NCBI RefSeq assembly: GCF_010389155.1
Contig: NC_057769.1
Span: 4,340,001 to 4,404,000 of the forward strand
Direction: 5' to 3'
DNA: 64,000 nt
Origin: Erigeron canadensis
Taxonomy: Eukaryota; Streptophyta; Magnoliopsida; Asterales; Asteraceae
Part shown: one piece after another, positions 11,901 through 23,820 of the stretch
How positions within the stretch are numbered: the stretch's first letter is position 1
How the letters are laid out: the number at the start of each line of letters is the position of its first letter
Translations under genes and position numbers: made by a program
The notes under the pieces: generated by a model
Told to the model about the DNA's origin: nothing
Database searches by the model: none
The model's input: the letters and a program-made list of their open reading frames with translations, nothing else

Positions 11901-14900
11901 GAAAGTCCATAGGTGACAAACTTTCAAGGTAGCATTACCTACTTGCCATTTTGTATATTTCATCACCACACATTAATACAACTCAAGAACACATATATCC
12001 TATAGAGGTAAGTAACTAGAGAATAGATCATGTTCAAGCAAAGTCATCATCACCACACATTTATAGAGAATTGATGTTTCAAATATTATTACAAAATTAA
12101 GAGACAAAAATAACAATCTGACGATCTATCTTTGCAAATAAAATCGTTCTACATGTTTGACTTTGAACCTTCCTCGTCAGATCCTTTTAACCCATTCCAT
12201 CTTCAGACAAGATTTTAAATTTAGCTGTCTGTGAGAACCTATAACCCAAATCAACCCATTTTGAGAGGAATGAGTCTAAAATGCTACCTACCCTTTTAGT
12301 CAACAAGATCCCCTTAAATTTCTTATCATTTGCGGATGTTATAAACATTTGCTGATAGTTAAATTCTTTAAGAAGCATTTAAAGTCAATTTGGGATGGAG
12401 CAAGTAGGTTTCAGATGCAGGATGGTTATCCAAGGTATTCTACAGATTTTGAACAAAAAACAAAATATTGTCAACACAGCACTAACTAATACTACAGAAG
12501 CGTTCAGATGACTCGCCTAAAAGCTCCGGCAAATGTGAGAGCTGTGTATTCACCCAAGCTTAGTCCGCATGTAACATCCACAGAATCAATTATTTGTTGA
12601 CCGCCATCACGGGCACGAAGTATCTCAATCGCAGCTAGACTAGTAACATAGATTGCAGGCTGCAAAATTATAAATAACATGCAAATAAACAAATGTACGT
12701 TTTTAAGGTAATCCACTTATGAAAAGTTTAAAAATAGGATAGCTCATTACTGCCCACCCAGTGACAGATTCAAAATTTTTTACCAAAATATAAAATGCAT
12801 AATATTCTTCATTCTTACCTTATTTTTTTCAAGATATGCAGAGTAGTGCTGTCTTTCAACCCATTTACTTACGAATGGGTCGACAAAGGTTCAGTTTTAC
12901 ATCTAAACGGCCAGACGACCAAATATTTAACATAGCTTAAAAGGAAACATGTCAGATAGGTCAAGCGGGCAAACATTTTAAAACTTTTTATAAGTAGCCT
13001 ACCAGTGTATTTTTCTAGAGCATAAATCTCCTAAACCATCTTATTAAGAAAAACATATATATATATATATAGGGTAAGGTTCATGTAAGAACTATTCACA
13101 AATGAACATAGGTATATTAAGTACAATTTGATCTGTTCATATGTGAATAAATTTGTTCACATATACAATTCACATATGAACATCACCTTATAATTTAAAG
13201 GTTCTCATGGTTCTTCCAATTCAATTGGTTCTTACATGAACCTTTTCCTATATATATAATATTGTTGAGATAATGTAGCTTCTTTAATCAAATTTGACAA
13301 ACAGACCAATATATTACCTATCTTGACCCTTCAACCAAACCACCAATTCTGCCACTTCTTTCAGAATTAAGATCAATTAACATCACCATACCTAAATTAC
13401 TACTACCATAAAACCATCCAGAGGAAGCATCCCTCAATTGCACACTGGTCTGTAATCCTTTGTAAGTAGCAAACACAAGAAAGAGGAAGTACAGTAAAGA
13501 CTTGCCTGACTTAAAACAGTGGAATCCAGCTTTTCTTTTGGCCCGTTAATGCAAACATCCAAGATGTCAAACCTTCATTCAAAGATTGTACATTGATCAT
13601 TAAATAACCGATTCCAGCTATTTTGCTCAAAATTAGATTTAGATCAGAAACGCCTCACAATCCTAAGATTATCTAAAGTATTATCGTATTTTGATAGCAG
13701 AAATTCTAGAACCCACCCTAAAATTTCATTTGCCTTGTTGTACAACTCTGCGGCAGCTGGCACCTTGAGAGCCTCCTGTCCCATTCCAACTGTTTGTGCA
13801 CCCTGTAACAAAGCGATTATGATCTTATTTAAAGGCATCTAATTTAAAACAGAAATTCACTTATTGTTTCACACTTTTTTGGTTCCAAAAATTTTATACC
13901 AAAACACCTCTACTAATTATACCAATTAGGCTCAATCACTTGATGCAAGAGTATCTACATTCTCCATAAGGTTGATCTTTTAGCAACCGCAACCATTCAA
14001 GCCAGACCCGCTTAGGCCTACATGTCAGAGGTAAACCAAGCTCGCCCAAAGGCCCACCAAGATTGTTAGCCGCCAATCAAGCCTTACCAGAGAATCTTTC
14101 TGATGCATAGGGTCCTCGGGAATTGAACTTAGAAAACTGTCAAATGTGCACATCTCCAGAACCAACGGGGATATAAGGATCTACCCTAAAATCAAAGTTA
14201 TAATCTCCACTGTTTGGCCTAGCTGGTTCACGGAGATGGTGACATTCGAAAGTATCACAGGCGCCATCCCTATCGAAGTCAAAGAGAAACCTGATTCATT
14301 GGAAAAATTCCTTGCTGAAGTTTGGACCACTAATCTATGTGACCTTAATTTCCCTCTAGATACCGTGCCAATTGAGGCTGTCACAAAATCTATCCAAAGT
14401 TACATCTAAAAATCTCACCAGATTCTGTAGCTACAACACCAAATCACAATCTAATTTCTATTATTTTCCTCAGCTTGTTTTGTTTTCCACAGTAATTATT
14501 TACAACCACCAAATTCCTAGTAAATTTCAATTCTTTTGTTAATCAACATAGCCATTTCATCAATCAAAACAATACAATATCCTAAAACTAAACAATCAAA
14601 TAATCCCCGCAATGGTAGCCTAGCAATGCCAGATTGCAGCCTAAAAGCGAAGGCCAAAGCTTCAACTTAAGGTCTTACTTTCTAAAAGCAGCATGGTTTG
14701 GATCAGAGGTAAATACCCTGGCCTATGAAGACAGAGGTCAAAGGTTGAATCCTCATCTCATGCAAAGGCCGGAGGTCCTTTTCTACCATTTAAGTGGAAC
14801 CTGAAGCACTCTCTCTAGTCTACCTATGTAGACGTAAGGTTGTCTACATCTCAACCTCCCCCGTACATATTGAGGCCCTGCAGTTCCTTTATTTTCTAAC

Positions 14901-15321
14901 CATAGTATTATGCAAATTACTTTTTCCAATTTTGGCAGTGAGACCAGTCAAACTAATGGGTCAATTATCCAAATACAATCAAACATAAAAAATAAAAAAG
15001 TTAACAAATTTAAGAAAAAGAATGCATAAAAGATCTAACCTGGCCAGGAAACAAGAAAGCATTGGTGGGTTTATAATCATTAAACAAAGCATCATCAATT
15101 TTAGTACTAATACTAGAAGAAGATCCAACACTAGTCGACATCATAGTAACAACACCACCCCTTTTATTAATATGATGTCTGTCCCCATGTTTCAAACCAC
15201 CAAAACAAACAGATGATGATGATGATGATGATGAATTTCTTAACAAATTTGAGTTAAAACCAGTGTGTTGTTTGTTTAATGAAACAGATGGAAGTATTAA
15301 TGAAGAAGATGAAGCAGCCAT
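8916..15321 (-). CDS. MCAT: Malonyl-CoA:acyl carrier protein transacylase, plastid
   Basis: Ten exons join to 1,173 nt, 390 aa, with consistent phases: 15040-15321, 13717-13802, 13506-13572, 12517-12659, 11601-11649, 11367-11504, 10681-10761, 10028-10204, 9283-9369, 8916-8978. The enzyme moves malonyl from CoA to ACP to feed plastid fatty-acid synthesis. Visible family marks: FPGQGAQTVGMG (oxyanion-hole region, residues 91-102), GLSLGEYTAL with nucleophile Ser179, GAFHT with catalytic His292, and the C-terminal ELGPGK...GIVKRMDK. The first 60-70 residues are Ser-rich with few acids, as in a chloroplast transit peptide, and include a run of eight Ser encoded by a TCA/TCN microsatellite. I chose the ATG at 15321 (MAASSSS); an in-frame ATG at 15417 is further upstream. 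Introns 3 and 4 use GC donors (AG|GCAAGT and AG|GCGAGT). No disabling change is seen. Length matches the usual plant protein (about 390 aa). Confidence 0.95.
10528..10559. repeat. Poly-C tract (25 uninterrupted C, G25 in the MCAT transcript)
   Basis: Six C, one A, then 25 C on the plus strand, within MCAT intron 7. The pre-mRNA is minus-sense, so the RNA carries the G run. The exact length is likely to vary between alleles and between reads. Confidence 0.9.
11042..11323. mobile_element. MITE-like insertion in MCAT intron 6
   Basis: It begins TAGAGGTGGCAATTTTGACC and ends CGCCCATTTTGGCAACTCTA. These imperfect inverted ends are a common dicot hAT-type MITE signature. A second, more diverged member lies at about 40456-40752, and right-end scraps occur near 9230-9260 and 42420-42450. 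It is non-coding. Confidence 0.55.
13071..13249. mobile_element. (TA)n-flanked MITE in MCAT intron 3
   Basis: The inverted ends AGGGTAAGGTTCATGTAAGA and TCTTACATGAACCTTTTCCT bound about 179 bp that lie directly inside a (TA)n microsatellite. Internal words (GTTCACATATGTGAA-like) form further inverted repeats. The same end type, AGGGTAAAGTT, bounds the larger insertion at 43174-43662. Confidence 0.7.
14146..14409 (+). other. Unassigned open frame inside MCAT intron 1
   Basis: Eighty-seven codons without a stop, of balanced amino-acid composition (for example VPIEAVTKSIQSYI at the end), on the strand opposite MCAT. Base composition here is less AT-rich than the surrounding intron. I recognise no family; it could be a fragment of an inserted gene or chance. 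The opposite strand is also open for 67 codons, so frame choice is unsure. Confidence 0.25.
14690..14895 (+). mobile_element. Au-like tRNA-derived SINE in MCAT intron 1
   Basis: A Pol III B-box-like GGTTGAATCC follows a tRNA-like head (CAGCATGGTTTGGATCAGAG). The body contains GTCCTTTTCTACC, CTCTCTAGTCTACC and GTCTACATCTCAACCTCCCC, the conserved block of the Au SINE family. A second copy lies in opposite orientation at about 45475-45630. Ends are approximate. Confidence 0.6.
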
Positions 15322-15438
15322 TGATGATAAAAAGGGGCTGAGAAATTGAGGTGGGTTTAATCTTCTTGTTATTGAGAGAGAGAAATTGATATGATTATGG
15401 TGGTGGGAAAATAGCATAACATGTATTTATATGTTTGA

Positions 15439-15449
15439 ATTTATATATA
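15439..15449 (-). promoter_or_regulatory. Candidate TATA box of MCAT
   Basis: The minus-strand sequence CTATATATAAA lies about 120 nt upstream of the chosen ATG, a normal distance for a plant core promoter. The surrounding DNA is AT-rich, so chance occurrence is possible. Confidence 0.4.
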
Positions 15450-15651
15450 GACTGGGTTCTCAAAGTGCAGCGGAGATTACTAGAGTGTCAGTGTATAGAT
15501 ATATAGATATAGAATATAGAGATACACCAGTTTTGAAATGAAATTTGAAACCCCTTTGTAATTCACAAATGTATCTATTTTTCTTTCGACTTTTTCGTGC
15601 TTATTCTTTGGAAATGGTAAAGCTAAACATAGCTAACCAATATATATATAA

Positions 15652-15897
15652 TTTTTAAGTAAAATAAAACAGGTATTAATGTAAAACATATAAAACAATA
15701 GGTTTTTCTACAGTGATAATCACCGTGCATCATAAAAATTATCGTACATCAATTGATTCGTGAGGGGTTTTATTTAACCATGATTAATGGGTCAAAGTCA
15801 TGGGGCGTCATGTATTTATTTAAAATATTAAAATATTAGTATGTGAGGGGTTTTTCACCCAAGTTAGGTGTATAACAGCCTCATACTCACTTTTCTC

Positions 15898-15930
<33 letters not shown>

Positions 15931-16144
15931 TTGGGTTGAGTATTGTAAAACAAGTATTAAAGTAAGACAAATAAGACAAGATTTTGACCCTTAGATCATG
16001 GTTAAATTGATGCAGGAAAAATCATAAAGCAATTTATGGACGATAATTTTCATGATGCACCGTGATTTTCATTGAAAAGAAACCTATTATTTTATTTGTT
16101 TTACTTCAATACTTAGTTTTATTTTCCTTAAAACCTATATATGT
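15652..16144. mobile_element. Foldback/MITE element upstream of MCAT
   Basis: Arms of about 90 bp are inverted: 15652-15746 (AAGTAAAATAAAAC ... CACCGTGCATCAT) and 16039-16144 (ATGATGCACCGTG ... GTTTTATTTTCCTT). Outer flanks are TA-rich (TATATATATA left, CTATATATG right). The loop holds a (TA)n(TG)n microsatellite at 15898-15931 and a block of about 65 bp (GTGAGGGGTTTTTCAC...) that recurs at 49570-49640. No ORF. Confidence 0.6.
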
Positions 16145-18120
16145 CACATCTTTAAATTGTTATTACATCTATATAAATTTTAAATCTCAATATTTAAAAA
16201 TATAAAAACGTGGTTATATTCATGGGCTAGTTATCTCTACCTGAAATATTTCTCACCATTCAACACCCATCAAGATCAGATGGTGAAAAATCCATTGATA
16301 GATGGTGGTATTATTGCACCATTTTGCTACGGTGGAACGGTGTGCTATGCGGTACAACACATTAACTTTTAACATGTATTCATCCCAAACATAAAATTTG
16401 TAATCGAAAACTTATGCGTAAGGTAGAAGATCTCTAACTACTTGTGTTGTCCTATTTATTGAATAAAAAAATAATATTAAAGATAAATGGATTGAGATCT
16501 TCTTAAGTTCAAAACAAATTTATTAATAAAGTCAAAAACTTTAACCATTTCAATAAAATCAATAGTTAAAATCACAATATCATCTTTAAATCCACATGTA
16601 AATATCTCTTCAACTTTACAAGTAAAGTTGTTTTCAACTTTAAAAAATCCTTATCCAAAATAAATACACATAAAATCGTTATATGTGATACTGTAATAAT
16701 TATTTCTTGAATCAAAGTGTACAACATTTAAATAAATAGTATATATATTAAACAATGGTTATGATGTTTGAAGTTATGTATGTGGCACACAAATCGCATG
16801 GGGGTGTGACTATATCGTCTGAAGTTTTAATACCGACAATCCAAGATCACAAAAACATAGTACCGATCTTGGTTCTATATGAACCAGTATCGGTATAAGT
16901 AATCTCGATACTTTCTCGGTTACCCGATCATCATTCTAGTTGTTAGCATTTTATTTGATCATATGAAACTAATTATCATGCAAATAAGTTGATGTTTTAT
17001 TTGTTAGTCATATTTAGATTCTTGGGCGCTTGCATAAGCTATCGGAAGGCTAGATCTCGTAGTTATCTGTCTCAAGTTAACATATATGTTTAGACACATA
17101 TATTATATGTTTGTTTTTCCATTCCAAAAGGAAAAAAAAAAAAAAAAACCTATCCGTTTGGAAACTTGATCTTTGTAACGAAGAGACGACGTTTTACCCC
17201 CTACTTAAGACTCTTGACAGTACCATGCAAAATTCTCAACTTGGTTCCTTTTCAAGCCAAAATTAGGCACCCACCATTAGCTGATCCATAAATTCCCCTA
17301 ACAAAATCAGTCGTAAAGGATGGCCTATAGAAAGTTTGTCAAGATTTTTGAGCCAAATTGGATCAAAATTAGAAAGACCTCTTGTAAATTTTTCTAGAAT
17401 GTGGTCTCTTGCCTACTAGCTACCAAGTGTCACATAATTATATGCCCATTTCATTCTCTTGGAAAGCAAGCTCGGTTGATACCAAATTTGATGCAACTAT
17501 ATTACGGAGTATTCATTTTTGAAGGATAACTTTCGAATAAAACATGTCTCTCACCATTAGATAGTGAAGAGTAAACTCAAACCAGGATAGTCGGTTAGAA
17601 AATAAAATTGGGATAGTTATAATATTGCTAAACCATAATTCCTTGGATGTGTATCTTAGTACATAAAAGTATAAATTAAAACCACTTAAATCTCTTTATT
17701 GTAAAATTATACCAATATATACAAGTTACTGAAGTGATATATGATGTTCTTTTTCCTAGTCGTATTTAACACACTAACCATTTAAGAAACTTAAACAATC
17801 AACAAAGGTATCAGACTAACAAACATACGAGTAATGGCTTGTTAACCAACCCGTCTATTATATCACATCTATGAAGGATCACACATACAAATCATATATT
17901 ACGAAAGGTACATTCTCTCGCTCCAAGTTTTTTTTATTTCTGGGAAGAACTAATTAATACTTTAAGAAATAAAATGAGAAATGAATGCATCATGAGGAGA
18001 AACTAATGTAGGTTTTGTCTCCAGTCAAATGATTTGACAATTTGTATATCATGTTTAATTTATACATCAACTGAGCAATTTTTATTCCAATAATACCTTA
18101 TCATTGTATATATACATAGA
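16145..18120. other. Gene-free AT-rich interval
   Basis: There is no frame with coding character and no complete repeat with ends. An A18 run is near 17131-17148. Nothing else can be supported. Confidence 0.5.
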
Positions 18121-18160
18121 CTAGATTTAATCCCGTGTAAAACACGGGTGGATTAAAGAT
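18121..18160 (-). mobile_element. Helitron 3' terminus
   Basis: On the minus strand a perfect stem (CCCGTGTTTTACACGGG) is followed by ATTAAAT and CTAG, then T, the canonical Helitron 3' end. The element must extend to higher coordinates, towards gene A, but I could not find its 5' TC end. Confidence 0.55.
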
Positions 18161-18628
18161 ATAAGTGATAGTTCGTCTTTGAAATTGAAATAATAGTTGA
18201 AATTTGATCATCAAACTATATAAAAATTTAACATTGTAAAGGTTTTTTTTTACTATTGAAAAATATACATATTTATTATGTGGTCCATTATGATAATTGC
18301 TTTAGCCCAATTATAAGAATTATATTGGGCCACAAATAGAAATCTAAATTTGAAGGTAGCCCAAAAATCATAATTGGTTTAGCCCATATTTGATTTATAT
18401 ATAAAGTTGTAATTAAAAACAAAATATAGTTCATACATAAAAGTAATATTATACTTCATACTTGATGCATAATATAGTTCATACATAAACGTATGTTGCT
18501 GCAAAAAAAAAATTCAAAACCAGCATTCATACTTACTAATTGTCATTTTTCTAAGTTGCCATATTACTAAACCTATAGAGTACTAATTGTCCAAACATAA
18601 AATCACAATAACTTTCATGTTAACATAA

Positions 18629-20530
18629 TTAACAAACATCAAGATGGAGTGTTTGAATTTCTACATTGTCATCAGGGTGGTATTGAAACCTCAAGCTATC
18701 ATCTTCCTCGATTCCAGTCTGCATCATGAAATAGCTCCAATCCATAATCATATGCAAGTCAGCAAAATTTCCAGTAAAATGAAATGGGAAGACCATTTGG
18801 TCGAAATGAAGGATTCCTGAATTGTAGTTGAACAACTTGTGCTTACGAACAAAGGTATTTGGCAAAGTCTACATGAAATGAAAGCTAATCTTAATAAGTT
18901 TTGTACATGCAAAAGCTGTTCATTATGACTCAAATTTAATGAATACAATGAATTAAACAATAAATTTATATAATGATTGCAGAAAACATAATTTTTTTTA
19001 CCATTTGATTCATTTGAATATTACGATGACGAATAGTCTGAAAGCAGTGTGAGGCATCAGTTGAATGGGCAGCGTGAGTATACCTACATTTGTGATATTT
19101 GGTTTCAAGAATCTCCTCATCATCTGAAGAAGATGAACAAAAGTTAATCTCCTTCCTATGATTAATCACTACATGATACACAAATGAATATGCAATATTG
19201 TTAAAAAATATGAATTTCTGAAAATTGAATAACATAAGTGCATGTAAGGAATGTTACCTTCAGTATGAACGCCTTTAAAACTTCCATCATTTTCAAAAAC
19301 TTCAACCTTGAAAGTGAAATCCAAATTCTTGCTAAACTTAAGAATTTGACCTGGACCAATGTTATTGATGGAACAGAAATTTTTCCATCCTACACCCTCA
19401 AAACCACAAGCCTTCTTTCCATGACGACTATCAAATTGATAGTAGTGATAGGTAACAATAACTCTTGCATTCTGCTTTCTACCAAACAGAACTGCAGTAT
19501 GTAGCCAACCATGATCCCTATTTTTGTTTAAAGTGGATAAAAAGCATCCAGATAGTAGCTGTAAAAACCAAAAAAATATAAAACTCCGGAAACTGAATTT
19601 CTAAAAAAATATATGTCAATATATATAAAGAAGTGTGTGATTTATCCAGAATTGCATACCACTTTGTCGGAAAATATCCTTACTAGCATAAATTAATTGA
19701 CTTTTAACCGCTGAATCACCCGGTTGCATCATTCTAGTATACTCACAACCACCACTACAATAAACTTGAACAGCAAAGGTATATTTTTTTTTAAAACTAA
19801 AGCACAAAGTACCAAATTGTTGATATGGATCAGACTTCACATAGTTCATCCACAAATCACCAGATAGAACACAACTACCATTGTTTAAACGGGCATCATT
19901 AACTTTATGTTTCTTCCCTCTATTATCAATCAATTTCATGATAAAATGACCTTGTTTTGGCAACACATTCCCAACAATATTTGGTATGACCTAAAGATAA
20001 TTTAAACACAAAATTATGTTGAAAGGTAGCAAACATGTATAATAATTACAAAATTAGTAGTATATTAAAAGTCTATAGTAATAAAAAAACTAACTAGCTC
20101 CTTTACAAACTCTTTAGTTTTTCCACAATTGACAAGAAATTGGAATTCAAACTCCAACTATGCATTAAAATCAAAGCAACACAAAATTTTTAGATACACA
20201 CAATAATATATATGTATAATGAACACGTCAAAAAGGTAATAATAATAATAGTTAAATAAACAAAATTTTACGGATATACAAAACTATATATAGATATATT
20301 TAGGTATATATATTCTGCCAATACAAAACATACTTTATATAGTAAAAAACAAAAAACAAAAAAAGAAGGAAAAAACATAGATGGTCCCTTGTCTCCTAAA
20401 AGATAATTTACTACTAACATTATTTGAAACCCTAAAAGTTTAGAGTAAATTAAAGGTTAATCAACATAGTAAATTTACAAATGAAATGTAATAGAAAGAA
20501 AACAGAAAATAAACTAACATTTCCAACCAT
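18629..20530 (-). pseudogene. B3-like gene A, three-domain REM-type protein, frameshifted
   Basis: Six exons align exon by exon with intact gene B: 20519-20530, 20095-20157, 19660-19990, 19258-19558, 19002-19168, 18629-18868. Domain 1 begins VIPNIVGNVLPKQGHF and has GDLWMNYVKSD. Domain 2 has GFEGVGWKNFCSINNIGPGQ, a typical B3 'W..F...N.l..G' block. Domain 3 begins TLPNTFVRKHKL and ends HLDVC. Such proteins are nuclear DNA-binding factors, often reproductive in expression. The third exon is 331 nt instead of the 330 of genes B and D; the extra base lies at the donor (AAAGTG|GTATGC), shifts the frame and meets a TAG soon after in the next exon. It is divergently oriented from gene B. B3 assignment is from pattern only. 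It is either a recent pseudogene or a sequence error. Confidence 0.6.
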
Positions 20531-21145
20531 AGTGGTTGATCTTGAATATCAAAGTCTAGGGATAGAAATCTGAAATTGATTTTAATAGAAGAATTGTTTG
20601 TTTTTTATTTGGTGGGCTGATGTTTTTTTATTTGTTTTTAGATTTTGAGGTGATTAGAAAGATTACGTTAAATGGTATATTAATAAAAAAATAATTATAG
20701 AATTGTTAAAGTACCAAATAAACCCTCAGACTTTGAAACCTTTTCTAAGTTAACCCTTATACTATAAAAGTCAAAGTAATTCAAGTAATCAAAAAAATGT
20801 ATTTGATTATAATTTGTTGAAAAAAAATATTAGTAAAAAATCATATAATTAAATAAGTAATATTACTTAAAATATTATATTTAAAAAAAAAAATGTAAAT
20901 TTGGAAGGAATTATGGTGGGCCACGAAAAAAAATTTGTTTCTAAAAATTAGCAGCTCATTCCATTTTTTTTGGTAGCCCATATTTCATATGCATATATAT
21001 ATATTTATAAGAATACTAAAAAAACACTTTTAACTCTTCTAAACCTTCCATTATTGCTCAACTCAGTTTCTCTTACACCTTTTTCCGATCGCCTTTTTCC
21101 TCGGTGGTGGTTCCTCCGTATTATATATTTGAAAAAGGCATAAAA
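20531..21145. promoter_or_regulatory. Divergent promoter region between B3-like genes A and B
   Basis: About 615 bp separate the two start codons in head-to-head orientation. A TATATATATATTTATAAG stretch at about 20995-21013 lies some 135 nt upstream of the gene B ATG and could serve as its TATA box. The region is AT-rich with A and T homopolymers. Confidence 0.4.
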
Positions 21146-23264
21146 ATGGCTGTGCAGAATCAGGTTTATCTTTTTTAATTTATTGTTTACTTTTATATTG
21201 AATCTGGTGTATATAGTAACTTCATTATCTGTTACAAAAAATTAGGTTTTCATTTTAATATGTTATATTTTTAGCAGCAATTAGTTATTGTGTTTACTTA
21301 TTATTTTCGTTATGTGTTATATTATATTGTTTTAGGGTTTCGGAATATGTGTTTTGTTATTTCTATAATATATATAGTGCTGAATTTCATGATTAGGGTT
21401 TTCTTTTGTTTTTTTGTTGGAAAAGATTTAGTTTGGAGAATTAAAAATTTCAGATATAAAATTTGTTTTATAGGGGTTGGTAGATATTTACTGCCTGTTT
21501 CCTTAAATTTTGTATATTATTTATTTGTTGGTATTTTTTAAGTAAAAAAACCGGGGTCCATACTTTGTGGATGTGTTGTTTGTATATATGTTTCACTTTT
21601 TTGTGAAATTCATTGAGGAACAACTTTGGGGACCAGTATGTCTGTTATTTTTATAGTTGTGGTCCTGTAATCTCTTTGTATTTGTATATATTTATACTTT
21701 TGTAAATGTTTTCAACCTTTTCTTTTCTAGTTTTATATTGTAACAGAAATTTAACTATGGGTTTTATGTATATATAGGTTAATTTCCAATGTCTCATACA
21801 TATTATGCATAACGGAAACATGGAACACTGTCTGGTAATTTATTAGTTTAACTAATATAGTTTGAATATTGGTATATATTTTGGGAATAATTTCATTTAT
21901 ATATACTGCTAATTGTGATTATTATAGATTTTACCTCCTATATTGAAATTCAAGTTACCAGAAGATTGCACTTCTTTGTTAGTGGTTGATTCTGTTGGTC
22001 GTAGATACCTCTGCCTTGTTTTGCCTGCTGAATTTGGGCATATTAAGCTTTCATGTGGTCTATGGTCTGTTTTTGTAAAGGATAATATCTCTTCTGAAAA
22101 AAATATCACACAATTGGTGTTGAAGGTGTTATCACCAAAAGAACTTGAGATCACAGGTTTCAATTGTCATGGGGTTGCAACTGCATATAATGATAATGAT
22201 GAGTTGATTGTTCAAAATTGTTTGTTAAATGTTAGAAAGGGGATGTTTACAAAACAGGTTGATTTTGAATGACTTGTTTTATTTTTAGATTATTTATTCT
22301 TTTCTATTATAAACATGTTACTATTTATATTTCAATATATGTTTCCAGTACATAAATTATGGTTTGTTGAAAGAATTCTCGGAGAAGTGTTTGTCAGAAG
22401 AAGAAATGTGCCCGGCTGTGTTGCATGGAAAGAAGTATAGTTCGGAATCTGTTGATGTTGTTTATCATCGTTACAAAAGTATAGAAGGAATTCAAAAGTT
22501 TAGAGCTATGGGTTTTAGTGGAGAGGAATGGGGTAATTTCATTTTGAAGAACAATGTTTTGGACGGATTTAAAATGATACTGAAGAGAGTGAAGAATGGG
22601 GTTTTTGAGGTTGATGTTTTTAATGCTAAACAAGTTGGTTTTGGTATGTGGATAAACTTTTTTACTTTGATGTTATTTACTTAAATTACTTTTAAGTAAT
22701 TGTAGTAATTGATATTATATATTTATGAAATATCATTAGGATATGAAGTGTTCTTTGAAGATAATGAGGCTGCTGATGCAAATCTTTATGAATTTGAGGG
22801 GAATGACCAAATTCTACATGAGTGTCGTTGGAAGTCACATTTTTATACTCCGTTGAAATCATCGTTCAAAATTGTCCTTGAACAATACAATCTGGATCGC
22901 AACTACATTGTAAGCTATATTTTTTTTTTGATATTTAATTGCATGGTAATATAAAATTACTAAAAATTTTATAGTACTAACAATTATACTTGTTTGGTAG
23001 AACATTCCAAAACATATTGTTCGTAACCTTGGATTGAATGGTTACAAAAAAGCAAAGCTGATATTTCGTATTTATAAGTATAAGGGGAGGTTGGAGATTA
23101 AAAGGGACAAAAGAAGGCCATGGGATTTGAATCATCTTGTACTCTACATTGATTTGAGAAGGTTTCGTGTTGTCAACAAAATGTATGTTGGTTCTGCAAT
23201 AAGATTTGAATGGGACAAGGAGGAGTTTGAAGTTGAAGGGGTGGCTGTTTTTCGGATTTGTTGA
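21146..23264 (+). CDS. B3-like gene B, three-domain REM-type DNA-binding protein (intact)
   Basis: Six exons with GT-AG borders and consistent phases give 1,134 nt, 377 aa: 21146-21163, 21778-21834, 21928-22257, 22349-22643, 22740-22909, 23001-23264. Three B3-like units are visible. The first (about residues 26-115) starts ILPPILKFKLPEDC and has GLWSVFVKDN. The second (about 160-235) has GFSGEEWGNFILKNNVLDGF and ends EVDVFN. The third (about 291-377) starts NIPKHIVRNLGL and ends VAVFRIC. B3 domains of this REM type bind DNA in the nucleus; targets are unknown. The short first exon (MAVQNQ) is chosen because genes C and D have comparable tiny first exons. No lesion is found. It is the only member of the local cluster with a full reading frame. 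Gene model is fairly secure; B3 family is inferred from motif spacing. Confidence 0.75.
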
Positions 23265-23820
23265 AAGAATTTCTATCAAGTTATGGTTGTGTTTGCTGTT
23301 TGTTGAATGGACTGTTTTAATGCACACTATGTTATGGTTAAAACTTGTTTAGGTCTCTAATATTCATAAACACTACTGATGTATGGGTTGTTCTAACTTT
23401 TGTTATCTGTTGGTGTTACTCTATATTATCCAGCATGGACATGTATTTAATGAGTTTAGATGCATATGTATAAGTATTATAAATATGCATGTGTTTAAGG
23501 ACTTCATATTATCCAAATATTTTGTTGGTATTATATCTTTTGATGGTTTATTTGTAGTTCAGGTATGGACTTTGTATTTTAAAAATATGTTGTTGCTTTG
23601 GTAGTATTGCATGGTTTGTTAGGAATATAGGGAGTAAAGATGATGGATTCTATTGTTTTAGGGTTAAAAATACAAATCAATGGGAATGTAAATTCTCTAC
23701 CTACCTCTTTACCTTTTACAACTATTATATATACACTCTATCTATTTATGATATTTTCAAGCATTAGTTTTTAATAGTTTGTCTTTTAGATCTACTTTCT
23801 GAAACTACAGGGTGCCTATC

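Noticed and set aside
14640..14760. tRNA gene
   Set aside because: Box-B-like sequence present but no cloverleaf; fits better as the head of a SINE.
15010..15417. Longer MCAT start at 15417 (MLFSHHHNH...)
   Set aside because: The ATG at 15321 gives the usual MAASSSS-type transit peptide and lies at a plausible distance from the TATA-like box. The longer frame would be mostly 5' UTR.
22394..22633. Minus-strand open frames opposite the B3-like exons
   Set aside because: Shadow frames of real exons; no splice or family support.
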